A stretch of DNA of 64,000 nt, taken from positions 1 through 64,000 of the forward strand of contig NZ_JAPVLQ010000011.1 in the NCBI RefSeq assembly GCF_027158005.1. The letters run 5' to 3'. This stretch comes from Rhodococcus sp. H36-A4 (GTDB taxonomy: Bacteria; Actinomycetota; Actinomycetes; Mycobacteriales; Mycobacteriaceae). This document shows, in pieces, positions 25,748 to 34,635 of this stretch. Numbering within the stretch: position 1 is the stretch's first letter; every line of letters begins with the position of its first letter. The notes under the pieces were generated by a model. The model was given only the letters and a program-made list of their open reading frames with translations. It did no database searches and had not been told where the DNA came from. Position numbers and translations under genes: made by a program.

Positions 25748-26905
25748 TTATCCCACCAGTTCGGGGAACGCCTCGCGGAGTGCCGCGTAGAGATCCGGAG
25801 TCTGTAATCCATATGCATGCGAAGCGTGGACGATTGTCTCGATCGCAGCCCTGTGCGGATCCGAATCCTGCGCGCTGAACAACGTAGGAATGGTCATGAA
25901 CCGGGGCTCGCCTCTGCCATCGAACGGAGTCTTCGGCCGACCACTGACGACTGTCGCGCTCGAAGACGTCGTGGCGCCTCCACCCGCGAGGTCCGCGAAA
26001 AGCGGCGCGAACGCATCGTTGATCTGCGTGATGTTTGCGAATGGTGCCGGAGGAGTTCGGTTCTCGGCTAATGCGTCGAGCGCCGGCCGCACCCACGGCA
26101 GCTCCGCCAGTCCGGCGTGTTCGCATGCTGCGTTCGCGCAGTACACCGCGATTCGGCGCGCAGTCGCGGCGTCGGTAGCGAGGAGTCCGACTACGAGGTC
26201 GCGGTCGAACTCGGCGAGCGTCTGGCCGCCATTGAAACCCGCGACCTGCTCGATCGGCTCCGGCCGAGCCAGACGTCGCTGTTCGAGGTCACCTCGCTCC
26301 ACCATCTCCGTGCTTCCGTCCTCATGAAAGACGGTGATCCAACTCGGCTCCTCGTTGCCGTAGGGAACGGGCTCGGAGATGAGCTCGGCGTTCTCCGGCA
26401 CGCCGTATCCGGGCATGTTCCACTGAATCGTTGGTCGCGTATCGCTGCCGTCGTCAGGCCAGAGCCGAATTCGCCAAGTATCGCCCGGCGTGGTGTCACC
26501 TGGCCATCCGTAATTGACAAATCCGCGGCCTGCCACCTGCACCAGATACTTCCCCTGCGGAACCGTGCAATCGACCGGACTCATGGTGGTCGAGTCGATC
26601 TGCAGCACACCCTCGGGTCCCACTTCGAGGCGATCCTCACATATCTGCTGCCACTCATCGTCGTCGCTGGGAGGACGTGCATCGAACACTTCGACAGCAA
26701 TAGGCATTTCGAAGTTGTTCTGATGCGGGTTCAGCACCACCATCGTGAGGCCGTCACCCGAGTTCGGTTGCGCTGCAAGAGCGTATTCGAGCAGCGGGAA
26801 CTCGTTTTCCTCGTCGCCCAAGCCTCCACGCAGGTAGAACTGGCCGTGGTCCATCATCAACGTCACATGCTGCGATGTCATCGGCTGCGAAAGCGGTTCG
26901 GTCAT
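25748..26905 (-). CDS. conserved-looking cytoplasmic protein of unknown function
   Basis: About 385 residues from the ATG at 26905. No signal peptide or membrane segment is seen. The first 200 residues are mixed and Trp/Asp-rich, with PNSGDGLTMVVLNPHQNNF and YGWPGDTTPGDTWRIRLW. The C-terminal half is helical and Ala-rich (RRIAVYCANAACEHAGLA, LPWVRPALDALAEN). I do not recognise a domain. The start is uncertain: the frame stays open upstream to 27097, overlapping the divergent methyltransferase gene, and no clear ribosome-binding site marks any ATG. Confidence 0.6.
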   Translation of the reverse strand: MTEPLSQPMTSQHVTLMMDHGQFYLRGGLGDEENEFPLLEYALAAQPNSGDGLTMVVLNPHQNNFEMPIAVEVFDARPPSDDDEWQQICEDRLEVGPEGVLQIDSTTMSPVDCTVPQGKYLVQVAGRGFVNYGWPGDTTPGDTWRIRLWPDDGSDTRPTIQWNMPGYGVPENAELISEPVPYGNEEPSWITVFHEDGSTEMVERGDLEQRRLARPEPIEQVAGFNGGQTLAEFDRDLVVGLLATDAATARRIAVYCANAACEHAGLAELPWVRPALDALAENRTPPAPFANITQINDAFAPLFADLAGGGATTSSSATVVSGRPKTPFDGRGEPRFMTIPTLFSAQDSDPHRAAIETIVHASHAYGLQTPDLYAALREAFPELVG

Positions 26906-27023
26906 GACTGCACAGTGCCACGGCGTGGCACTCCCCGCATCCTGAAAGCCGGGCGCACCTGAGGTGGGACTCATTCCCGGCATAATGATCGAACGCGTCC
27001 CGACGAGAGGTGCCAGACCCTTC

Positions 27024-27680
27024 ATGAACAGTGCAGACGACCAGCGACTTGCCACAGACTCGATCGAACAAGGAGACCCGACAGGCTGGTTCGACAAGCT
27101 CTACCGCGAAGCGGCCGACGGTAACGCCGTCGTTCCATGGCATCGCGAGGAACCCAATCCGCTGATCGTGGAGTGGGCGCAGAGCCGTGCCGGAGGCGGA
27201 CGCACTGCCCTCGTGGTCGGATGTGGGTACGGGACGGATGCCGAATTCATCGCGTCCCTCGGTTACGAGACAACAGCATTCGATGTCTCCCCCACCGCCA
27301 TCGACGCTGCGCGAACGCGTTTCCCCCAGTCGGCGGTGAACTACGAGGTGGCCGATGTTCTTGCGATGCCGACGCAGTGGCGGGGCACGTTCGACGTGGT
27401 GATCGAATCGATCACGGTTCAGTCGATGCCGCTGTGGGTGCGATCCGACGCCATCGCCGCGATAGGCTCGACCGTGTCGGCCGGCGGGACATTGCTGGTC
27501 GTGTCCGGAATCCGCGAGGAAGGTGTCGATGTCGACGGACCTCCGTGGCCGTTGACCAGGACGGAGATCGAATCCTTCTCGTTACACGGTCTTACCACTT
27601 CTGAGATCGAACAGGTGACGGCCGAGAACCGTTGGCGAGCAACCTTCGTCAACAATCAGAGCAATAAGGCGGGCAACTAA
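27024..27680 (+). CDS. class I SAM-dependent methyltransferase (thiopurine-methyltransferase-like)
   Basis: A 218-residue Rossmann-fold methyltransferase. Motif I is ALVVGCGYGTDAEF, followed by the acidic motif II residue in TTAFDVSP and FDVVIESITVQSM. The N-terminal GWFDKLYREA and the overall pattern resemble thiol/thiopurine-type methyltransferases. GAGAGG lies upstream of the ATG at 27024. The lipoprotein gene begins three bases after its stop, so the two are probably co-transcribed. Confidence 0.8.
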   Translation: MNSADDQRLATDSIEQGDPTGWFDKLYREAADGNAVVPWHREEPNPLIVEWAQSRAGGGRTALVVGCGYGTDAEFIASLGYETTAFDVSPTAIDAARTRFPQSAVNYEVADVLAMPTQWRGTFDVVIESITVQSMPLWVRSDAIAAIGSTVSAGGTLLVVSGIREEGVDVDGPPWPLTRTEIESFSLHGLTTSEIEQVTAENRWRATFVNNQSNKAGN

Positions 27681-27683
27681 GTC

Positions 27684-28169
27684 GTGCGCTCGCTAATGGT
27701 TATCGGAACCCTCGTTGCGGCAGCGTCGGTGAGCGGATGCGGCAACGCCATAGACACGGACATCGTCGGTAGGACCGCACTGGCACGCGACGCCGACGGC
27801 TCCGTGCTGGTTCTGGTCGACGCATGCCGCGGCAGTGTCGATTCCATCGGAATCTACGCCGGTCGCGACGGACTGGCCGATAGCGAGGTGAATCCGACCC
27901 TCGGCGAAATTCGAGCATCGAGCCCCCAATCGGGGCGAATCGAAGTGCCGCTGACTGCACCCGCCGACCCGTGGGCTGCGGATAGTGAAGTCCGACTTTC
28001 GGAGGATCCCGATTCACTGTTTATCGTCATCGCATCTCTGAAAGACGAGAACGCCCAAGCGGCCCAGGTATCGGCAACACAGAGCGAGGTTGACTCTCTG
28101 CCGCCGGGGCAGGTCCTCACCGCGTCGTCGCGAGTGGTTTCCGAAGCCGAATTCCATGACGCGTGCTGA
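27684..28169 (+). CDS. putative lipoprotein of unknown function
   Basis: A 161-residue protein starting at GTG 27684. The leader is short (MRSLMVIGTLVAAASVSGC) and ends in a lipobox, so it should be anchored by an acylated Cys to the outer face of the membrane. The mature part is acidic and has two further Cys (DACRGSVD and the terminal DAC). I do not recognise a family. It follows the methyltransferase gene directly. Confidence 0.65.
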   Translation: MRSLMVIGTLVAAASVSGCGNAIDTDIVGRTALARDADGSVLVLVDACRGSVDSIGIYAGRDGLADSEVNPTLGEIRASSPQSGRIEVPLTAPADPWAADSEVRLSEDPDSLFIVIASLKDENAQAAQVSATQSEVDSLPPGQVLTASSRVVSEAEFHDAC

Positions 28170-28290
28170 ACTAAGTCTCCCTCCGCACTGCTCGACGGCT
28201 CTACACGAGGGACCTGTGCCCATCGATGGACGACCTGGAGACTGTTTTCGTGCAGCCTGTGGCGGACTCGAAAAGTGACTGAGAGCAAAT

Positions 28291-28578
28291 AGTGACAAAG
28301 AGAGGCAGTCCTTCGCCAACAAAACCGCCGAACATGTCTAGAACCGCACCCGCACGAAACTCGCTCCCGAACTCCAACGCTCAGCACTGCGCAAACTGCT
28401 GATTCTCGACGCCGCGGACGACGTGAACGACCTCCGCGTCCCACCCGGCAACAGACTCGAAAAACTCAGCGGTGACCGCACCGGTCAACACAGCATCGGC
28501 ATCAACCAGCAATGGCGCATCTGCTCTATCTGGACACCCGCGGGACCCATCAACGTAGAAATCGTCGACCACCACTAG
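28291..28578 (+). pseudogene. higB: HigB-type (RelE/ParE fold) toxin gene, broken by an in-frame stop
   Basis: The 3' two thirds read as a HigB toxin: LAPELQRSALRKLLILDAA, PPGNRLEKLSGD and QQWRICSIWTP...VEIVDHH, ending at 28578. The 5' part in the same frame reads SDKERQSFANKTAEHV and is then stopped by TAG at 28339-28341. No usual start codon or MIRSF-like N-terminus is seen. HigB cleaves mRNA on ribosomes; without its N-terminal part it should be inactive. The intact antitoxin gene follows 42 bases later. Confidence 0.75.
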
Positions 28579-28619
28579 AACGACAAGGAGCAACCACCAG
28601 GCCAGACACCGACACCATC

Positions 28620-28904
28620 ATGGAGCCCATCCATCCCGGCGAGATCCTCCTCGAGGACTACCCCAAACCACTCGGCATCACCAAACACAAACTTGCCGTT
28701 GCCATCGCCGTACCCCAGAGACGAATCAACGAAATAGTCCACGGAACCAGACGCATCTCCCCCGACACCGCACTACGCCTCGCCCGCTCCTTCAGCACCA
28801 CCGAACGCTTCTGGCTCAACCTCCAAAACCGGCACGACATCGAGACCCAACGCACCCAACTGACCCACACACTCGAACAGATCATTCCGCTCAAAACTGC
28901 GTGA
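28620..28904 (+). CDS. higA: HigA-family antitoxin
   Basis: A protein of about 94 residues with a HigA/XRE helix-turn-helix: HPGEILLEDYPKPLGITKHK, VPQRRINEIVHGTRRIS and FSTTERFWLNLQNRHD are all diagnostic. In this family the toxin gene comes first, and the antitoxin binds both the toxin and the promoter. Here the upstream toxin gene is broken, so higA may survive as an orphan regulator. The ATG at 28620 is the natural start next to the conserved PIHPGEIL. Confidence 0.85.
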   Translation: MEPIHPGEILLEDYPKPLGITKHKLAVAIAVPQRRINEIVHGTRRISPDTALRLARSFSTTERFWLNLQNRHDIETQRTQLTHTLEQIIPLKTA

Positions 28905-29844
28905 CCTTCTCCCTCCGCCTCGGTCTGCATCGGTAACCGCGGTCGGATCTAACTCCGGGACAACGAGATTCAATGTGCGAGATACGGCGAGATCACCGAA
29001 CCTCGTCAAGCAGTCAGCTGACCGCCGACACCGACAGAAATCGGGACTGTATCGAGTACCGCTTCGAGAGATGAACAAGGCGTACTCCGAGCGTGCGCCT
29101 TGCAGATGTTACGACCGGACGCTCACATACTCGACACCACAACCGATCCCGGCTACATCATCCCCTGCTGACCGCGCCGCTTCACTCCTCCAGTGGCGAG
29201 AGTCTCGTATAACGCTCCTTCGCCGTGTATCCATCGCCTCACACAGCAGCGCGAGTGGCAACCGCGTCCAACAAAGCTCCAGCCGGCACTTGAACTCGAT
29301 AGCAATCGACCACGGGTGAGCAATTTCGATGAGCATGTCTTTCGTAAACGCTGTCGAACTTCGGACCCATTTCTGATCGCGGCAAGCTACTGACCCTGAC
29401 CTCATGAAAGCCATGACTGTTGTTGCGGAGGTCGCATCGACCTTGCCAAAACCCGACTGCAGAATCGCTTCTACCTTCCCTGGCCGAAATCCACGTGTCT
29501 ACGGCGGCGAGCAGACCAATTCCGAGTCACCCAAAGCGCAAGGGGGGGTCGTCGAATACGGTTACTAGGTCGCGGAGCTGGGTGGCGCTGAGATGGTTCT
29601 GTTCGACCTTGGTTTGCATTTGGGTCCACGAGAGCCCTGGCTGAGCAATGACAACGGCGCTGCGAAGTTGCGTCGGACGGGTTGTCAGAAACCATGCGGG
29701 GTGGTGTGGAACCAAGCCGAGCAATGCTCGAAGCAGTTGCTCGCCATCACTTCCCGATGATCGGCCCAGTCTCTGAGCTCAAAATACTGCACGCCCCCGG
29801 ACGTCCAGCCAGGCATCCAGCTTCGCGCGGTACAGTTCCCCCTC
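28905..29844. other. gene-poor stretch, one possible minus-strand fragment
   Basis: About 940 bases separate higA from the channel gene. The only coding-like reading is on the minus strand from about 29760 to 29527 (EQLLRALLGLVPHHPAWF..., ending VFDDPPLRFG). It has no convincing start and no family I recognise. The remainder shows no supported gene or RNA. Confidence 0.4.
29527..29760 (-). pseudogene. possible gene fragment of unknown identity
   Basis: The minus-strand frame reads GSDGEQLLRALLGLVPHHP, then AWFLTTRPTQLRSAVV, AQPGLSWTQMQTKVE and LRDLVTVFDDPPLRFG to a stop at 29527. Composition is protein-like, but a stop lies a few codons upstream and there is no start codon with a ribosome-binding site. 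It may be the tail of a lost gene. Confidence 0.25.
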
Positions 29845-30669
29845 ATGAACTATGAGCGGTGGGAGCGGTCGACGGAATGGCCGCTTGCTGGAGCAGCTTT
29901 GACGTTTCTCGCGATTTACGCGTGGACGGTGCTGACTCAACCAAGTGGACTGAGCGGCAGAATTGCCGAAAACGCCGTCCTCGCGATCTGGGTAATATTC
30001 GGTATCGACTACCTCGTTCGACTGACTCTCGCCGAACAACGAAAACGCTGGTTCGCTCTGCATCTTCACGAATTGGCCATCGTTGTCCTGCCCATATTGC
30101 GCCCGCTCCGACTCCTACGCCTGCTGACCTTGGTCAGTTTCCTGCAACGGTCAATCGGCGGCGCCCTGCGCGGACGAGTTGTCACGTACGCGATCGCAGG
30201 AACATTACTTTTGATCTTTGTCGCATCCCTGGCGATGTACGATGCCGAACGCACAACCCCGGAATCCACCATCAAAACATTCCCCGACGCACTGTGGTGG
30301 GCAGCCGCAACGGTGACCACAGTCGGCTACGGCGACTACGCCCCCACCACAGTCACCGGCCGATGCATCGCAGTGGGACTGATGATCGCCGGCATCGCCC
30401 TGCTCGGCGTGGTCACCGCCACTCTGGCATCATGGCTGGTGCAGAAGGTCGCCGAACAAGACGACCAGAACCAAGCAGCAACGCATGCCCAGATCGCCGA
30501 CCTCACTCGGGAGATCGTTGCTCTGCGAGCAGCCCTCAGTGCACCTTCAACTACGAACAATGCTCACGAACGCGGTGCCCTCGAGTCCGTTGCGGCGGCC
30601 GACTCGCGATCACCGGCTTCCGGGGCGGACGGCACCCACGGCTTGAGTGGTTGCAGCACTGTGCGGTAG
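29845..30669 (+). CDS. voltage-gated-type potassium channel (Kch-like)
   Basis: A 274-residue ion channel. Several membrane helices precede a pore region with the K+ selectivity filter TVGYGD (TTVGYGDYAPTT) and a final pore-lining helix (IAVGLMIAGIALLGVVTATLAS, split here as IAVGLMIAGIALL and GVVTATLAS). An S4-like stretch with regularly spaced arginines (LRPLRLLRLLTLV) suggests a voltage-sensor relic. A cytoplasmic coiled-coil-like tail follows (QIADLTREIVALRAAL). Its last 106 bases overlap the end of the convergent TerD-nuclease gene, an unusually long tail-to-tail overlap. Confidence 0.9.
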   Translation: MNYERWERSTEWPLAGAALTFLAIYAWTVLTQPSGLSGRIAENAVLAIWVIFGIDYLVRLTLAEQRKRWFALHLHELAIVVLPILRPLRLLRLLTLVSFLQRSIGGALRGRVVTYAIAGTLLLIFVASLAMYDAERTTPESTIKTFPDALWWAAATVTTVGYGDYAPTTVTGRCIAVGLMIAGIALLGVVTATLASWLVQKVAEQDDQNQAATHAQIADLTREIVALRAALSAPSTTNNAHERGALESVAAADSRSPASGADGTHGLSGCSTVR

Positions 30670-32567
30670 AACTCGTCGACACCGTCGGTGATGCTCCCGA
30701 TGAACCCCGCCGCCGAACCGGACCGCTTGCTTCCCATCTTCGTCGGCGCCGTCAACGTGAACCGCGTGAGCACACTGACCCGGCCCGCCGTCAAAGACTT
30801 CGCATCCCCGCGGACCGTCGCCAGACTCTCACACGAAATCTCCGCCGCATCCGAGAACACCGCCTCCACCAAAGTCTCCGCAGGCGCATCCTTGAGTTGT
30901 TTTATCAGCCAAGACGTTCGCTTGAGCGCAGTCCCATCATCGGGTGCGTCGATCGCGGTGCTGCACTGAATCTTGTTGGTCCGCAAATCTGCCTCGACCG
31001 TCAAATCACCAGCAGCATCGGGAATGCGCAGCGTCGCCGCCAACGCTCCAGTCGACGCAAGCCGCTCGACTAGGTACTCGTTTCTGGCCTGAGGATCGCC
31101 GCTCAACTTACGCGGCAAATGATATTTCACGCTCGCACCCAACTCCGCAGTCATGCGCAGCGCCAGATGCCGCGACAACGACGCCCAAGTGTTGGCCACC
31201 GCCAACCCTTTTGCATCACTGGGCCGCAACGTCCCGGCAGCCACCGAATCACGAACCGCCACCCAATGGCGACCCATATCCACGAACTCCGTCGCCCCCG
31301 ACTTCGGATGCGTCAGGTACCGCACGAACTCGTCGAGAATCCACACCTGCAATGGATCCGTCAGACCGCCATGAGAGAGCAACATTCGAGCTTCGTAAAT
31401 GACCTCGGACCACGAAATGTGACGCAGTGCAACTTTCGTGAGCTTGGACTTGCTCACCTCCACCGGCAACTCCCCCGTAGACGCGGGAATATCGTTGGAC
31501 AAACTGAGCACCACCTCGTATTTGTGTCGGCGCGCTACATCGAGATAATTCTCCAACTGTTCCTTCTGCAACCGGCCACTACCGGTCTTCACCTCTAGCA
31601 ACGCAGTCCACACGTGCCCGGCACGCGAGACCCGAAACACTCCGTCGGGGATGACCTTGCCTTCGCCTTTCACGAACGGCACCTCCAGATAGCCTTCGAA
31701 CGGCCCCGCCGGTGCCCCCGCTCGCGAGCAGATCGCGCGTGCAAAGGGCCGGACAGCCTGCATCGTCGCAATCAGCGCCGACGTTGCTCGCTTCTCCTGC
31801 TCCTCCCCCGACCCCACACCGGAAATCGAGAACAACCGAGCGCTCTGCCATGTCTCCGCGCCCGCAAGAGTGAACTGTGGCATCGCCGCCTTCTTCGCGG
31901 TCGGCTTCTTCGTGCGGACCCCGCGTTTGGGCGCATCGACAGTGTTCAACGCGACCTCGACAATTTCGCCGTCAGCTGCGACGGTGCGGGTGGTCGCCTC
32001 GACGACCTCGGCGACGACGATGTCCTCGGTAGCCTCTGCGGCTTCGCTATCGTCGACATCGACTCCGAAGTCAGCGGCCAACCCTGCCAAACCTGATTGC
32101 CAGCCCTGCCCCACAGCACGAAGCTTCCAGGAACCGTCTCGTCGATAGATTTCACCGAAGACCAACGCTCGCTCGGTATCCGTGTCCGCGGTGATGAACT
32201 CTCCGAGAACCGAACCCGACTGATCACGCACCTGCAACGCGAGCTTTCCGAACTCCCCTAACGCCAGATCACTCGAACTGCCAGCGATCACAATCTTCAC
32301 GACGTCAACCGGCACCGCGGCCAGCTGAATCGAGATCCGCTCCTGTTTACCCTCATCGGTACTACTGCTACCCAAATAGCGAACCGAGGCTTCCGCGGAC
32401 TCGGACTGGTTGTAAAACACAAAGTCGGCATCCGAGCGGACCTTGTCGTCCACGCCCACCAGCAACGCGGACGCATCGAGGTCGCGATCCGAATCGACCC
32501 ACGAGACAACGATATCGAGGACGCTCGTCTCCTCTGGTAGCGACACATTCTGACCTTTTGCCAACAT
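30564..32567 (-). CDS. TerD-domain protein fused to a PD-(D/E)XK-type nuclease domain
   Basis: A protein of about 667 residues. Residues ~1-175 are a TerD (tellurite-resistance/stress) domain: MLAKGQNVSL, DLDASALLVGVDDKVRSDADFVFYNQ split as DLDASALLVG and SDADFVFYNQ, then VVKIVIAGSS and ALVFGEIYRRDGSWKLRAVGQG. A Lys/Ala-rich linker follows. Around residues 295-350 the sequence shows a PD-(D/E)XK nuclease signature: VIPDGVF, then LLEVKTGSG (E-x-K), then QLENYLDVA. The C-terminal 250 residues are helical and unassigned. TerD domains bind Ca2+ and are known to associate with DNA-processing enzymes; this fusion suggests a stress- or phage-responsive nuclease. ATG 32567 matches the conserved TerD start. 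Confidence 0.75.
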   Translation of the reverse strand: MLAKGQNVSLPEETSVLDIVVSWVDSDRDLDASALLVGVDDKVRSDADFVFYNQSESAEASVRYLGSSSTDEGKQERISIQLAAVPVDVVKIVIAGSSSDLALGEFGKLALQVRDQSGSVLGEFITADTDTERALVFGEIYRRDGSWKLRAVGQGWQSGLAGLAADFGVDVDDSEAAEATEDIVVAEVVEATTRTVAADGEIVEVALNTVDAPKRGVRTKKPTAKKAAMPQFTLAGAETWQSARLFSISGVGSGEEQEKRATSALIATMQAVRPFARAICSRAGAPAGPFEGYLEVPFVKGEGKVIPDGVFRVSRAGHVWTALLEVKTGSGRLQKEQLENYLDVARRHKYEVVLSLSNDIPASTGELPVEVSKSKLTKVALRHISWSEVIYEARMLLSHGGLTDPLQVWILDEFVRYLTHPKSGATEFVDMGRHWVAVRDSVAAGTLRPSDAKGLAVANTWASLSRHLALRMTAELGASVKYHLPRKLSGDPQARNEYLVERLASTGALAATLRIPDAAGDLTVEADLRTNKIQCSTAIDAPDDGTALKRTSWLIKQLKDAPAETLVEAVFSDAAEISCESLATVRGDAKSLTAGRVSVLTRFTLTAPTKMGSKRSGSAAGFIGSITDGVDEFYRTVLQPLKPWVPSAPEAGDRESAAATDSRAPRS

Positions 32568-32852
32568 CGGTGAACTCACGAACGCACTCCAATCGCAACC
32601 GCGGACTCTCAATGAAACAGACTAGCCGGACCGTTAGCAGCGCACAGAAACCAGTGCTCAGTTCATTCAAACGAATGACCGGCCGTGTGCGGAATTCAGC
32701 GCACACCAGCCTTGTTGTTCCTGTGCAATGACCAAAGCGGACTCCTCGCTTGCCGGACGAGGACGCCCACGCGATCGAAACACACATTCCCGTAGCCGAA
32801 ATCGCGGGCTTCTCCTCGCCCTCTGGTGAGCAAGTAGTTGCGGGCTGGCGTC

Positions 32853-33251
32853 GTGACCAAGCGGAAGTGGTATGACAACCCCACCGTCGACCGATGGGGA
32901 ACTGTTTATCTATCAGTGGTTTCGGTCGTGCTGGTCGGGCCGCAGATCGTCGGCAACGTCATCGACGAGCCCTCACCGTGGAACATCACATTCGCTGTTC
33001 TATTTCTCGTGGCGTTTGCCATCATTGCCACGTCTTTCGTGCGGCAGTGTCGAAGACGCAATCGCGCCTCCTCGCCCGAGGTGACACGGGTCGAACCCAG
33101 CAGTGTTCCCACGCGCGAAGTCTGGAAAGCTAAGACCTCGTCGTCGTCACGAATATCCGCGATCAAAAAGCTGCGCGAAAGCTACCCCGGTCTTGGCCTT
33201 CGCGAAGCCGCGGATCTTGTAGACGACACAACCGACCCGCCGAACCTGTAA
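32853..33251 (+). CDS. small membrane protein with ribosomal L7/L12-like C-terminal motif
   Basis: About 132 residues from GTG 32853. Two adjacent membrane segments (around residues 15-33 and 43-62) are followed by a basic linker and a C-terminal stretch, RISAIKKLRESYPGLGLREAADLVDD. In two parts (RISAIKKLRES, GLGLREAADLV) this matches the ribosomal L7/L12 C-terminal helix pattern, which recurs in uncharacterised actinobacterial membrane proteins. The function is unknown. A TTG at 32838 is an alternative start; no clear ribosome-binding site distinguishes them. Confidence 0.6.
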   Translation: MTKRKWYDNPTVDRWGTVYLSVVSVVLVGPQIVGNVIDEPSPWNITFAVLFLVAFAIIATSFVRQCRRRNRASSPEVTRVEPSSVPTREVWKAKTSSSSRISAIKKLRESYPGLGLREAADLVDDTTDPPNL

Positions 33252-33255
33252 GGGA

Positions 33256-33393
33256 GTGTTCATACAGGTTTCTGGCCACTTGACCCCGGACGAGTTTTGG
33301 TATCACGTCGACGAGACGGATGAGCAAGTACGTCTCGCCGAAGCAACGACCCGACGATTGGGGATGCGTAGTTCGGTCACGAACTCCCAATAA
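33256..33393 (+). CDS. candidate 45-residue small protein
   Basis: A short frame begins at GTG 33256, four bases after the upstream stop and preceded by AAGGGA. It reads SGHLTPDEFWYHVDETDEQ and then ends in RRLGMRSSVTNSQ before TAA at 33391. It is acidic in its middle and basic at its end, and looks like real protein. Close spacing suggests co-translation with the L7/L12-like membrane protein. No family is recognised. Confidence 0.4.
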   Translation: MFIQVSGHLTPDEFWYHVDETDEQVRLAEATTRRLGMRSSVTNSQ

Positions 33394-33833
33394 AGGGCAT
33401 TGCGTGCGCAACGGTGGTCATCAGGCCGCGGACGGAGCCAAGAATTATCAGCAGCACCCGTAAATTCCACTGGAAGCCATGACCCCGTTCACGCTGGATA
33501 GTCAAAAACATCAAACGCCCTGGAGTGTGCATTTCGTTCACGCGAACGGCCCCATCCGAGGTCGGGCAGCGTGTCTCAGGAGGTCACGGTCGCGCTATGC
33601 CAAGAGGCATCAACCCCAGCAGTTCATGGTTGTGCGGCAACAGTGCGATATTGCCGATGGCTTGGGGCAGTCCCGTCCGCCACATACGCCTGATATACCG
33701 TCAGTCGATCATTCTCATCGGGTTGGCGGATTTCTGATCACGGTGCGTCTCTTGCCCTGTTAACTGCACCTTTGGATGGATAGTCTGCAGATCGCGGCTG
33801 CTCCAGCCCGACACGACCACAGATCCGGACGTC
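33394..33833. other. intergenic, no gene seen
   Basis: Roughly 440 bases with open frames in several phases but no recognisable protein motif, RNA gene or terminator. It separates the small membrane-protein locus from the DinB-like gene. Confidence 0.45.
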
Positions 33834-34472
33834 ATGACATCACAGACCGAACCGACACCTGACGACGTGGTGCATGCCGCGCAAGCTCTACACGCGCTCA
33901 CTGCGATACCCGATATATCGATGCAGTGGTCGAACACTGCGGATCCAACGCAGTGGACTGCACTCCACACCATCGAGCACATCAGCGATGCGTTGCTCTT
34001 CTACAGCGGTCAGGTCGCGAGACGAGCGCAGGTCCGATTACCGGTCCTGCGTGACGGACGTGAAGCTCGCGCATCCGAACACCTAGACAACGTGCTCTCG
34101 GCTGCACACATACTCGCGGCACTGCTCCGCGACCTTGGAGATCAACGTGCGTTCCACCCCAGCGGAACAGCCGACGCTGCGGGTTGGGCATGCATGGCTG
34201 TTACAGAAATACTGGTTCACGGCACCGATGCGGCGCGCGCAGTGGGGATGCTCCTGGATTTTCCCGAAAATGGCTGTGCGAGAACAGTGTCACGTGTGTT
34301 TCCGTGGATCGATACGACTTTGGGCAGCCCGCCCGAGTTACTTCTGGCTGTCACTGGCAGAACGGTAGTCGCCGGCGTTCACTCGGATCCAGATTGGTGG
34401 TGGCAGTCGGCCCCACTCACAGAATGGAATGGACTTCCAGCGCGGCGCGACGTCAAGCCGGGTTGGAGCTGA
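33834..34472 (+). CDS. DinB/MDMPI-like (mycothiol-dependent maleylpyruvate isomerase N-terminal fold) protein
   Basis: A 212-residue protein resembling the DinB four-helix fold used by mycothiol-dependent enzymes. HTIEHISDALLFYSGQVARR near residue 45 and VTEILVHGTDAARAVG near residue 125 contain the His residues that would bind a divalent metal. It lacks a recognisable C-terminal SCP-like domain. Members catalyse mycothiol S-transfer or isomerisation; the substrate here is unknown. It stands alone on the plus strand. Confidence 0.7.
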   Translation: MTSQTEPTPDDVVHAAQALHALTAIPDISMQWSNTADPTQWTALHTIEHISDALLFYSGQVARRAQVRLPVLRDGREARASEHLDNVLSAAHILAALLRDLGDQRAFHPSGTADAAGWACMAVTEILVHGTDAARAVGMLLDFPENGCARTVSRVFPWIDTTLGSPPELLLAVTGRTVVAGVHSDPDWWWQSAPLTEWNGLPARRDVKPGWS

Positions 34473-34635
34473 GCGCGGTAGCTCGACCACAATCTCAATG
34501 TCGATTTGCGCCGAAGATTAGCCAGATGTGACGCCAGTTTAGCGAGGTTAGTGGCGGAGGATCCGCGTCTTACGCTAATCCGTTCAGCTCCGCTGTTCGG
34601 GATTTGACCGGACCACCCACACGGGAACGCCCGGT

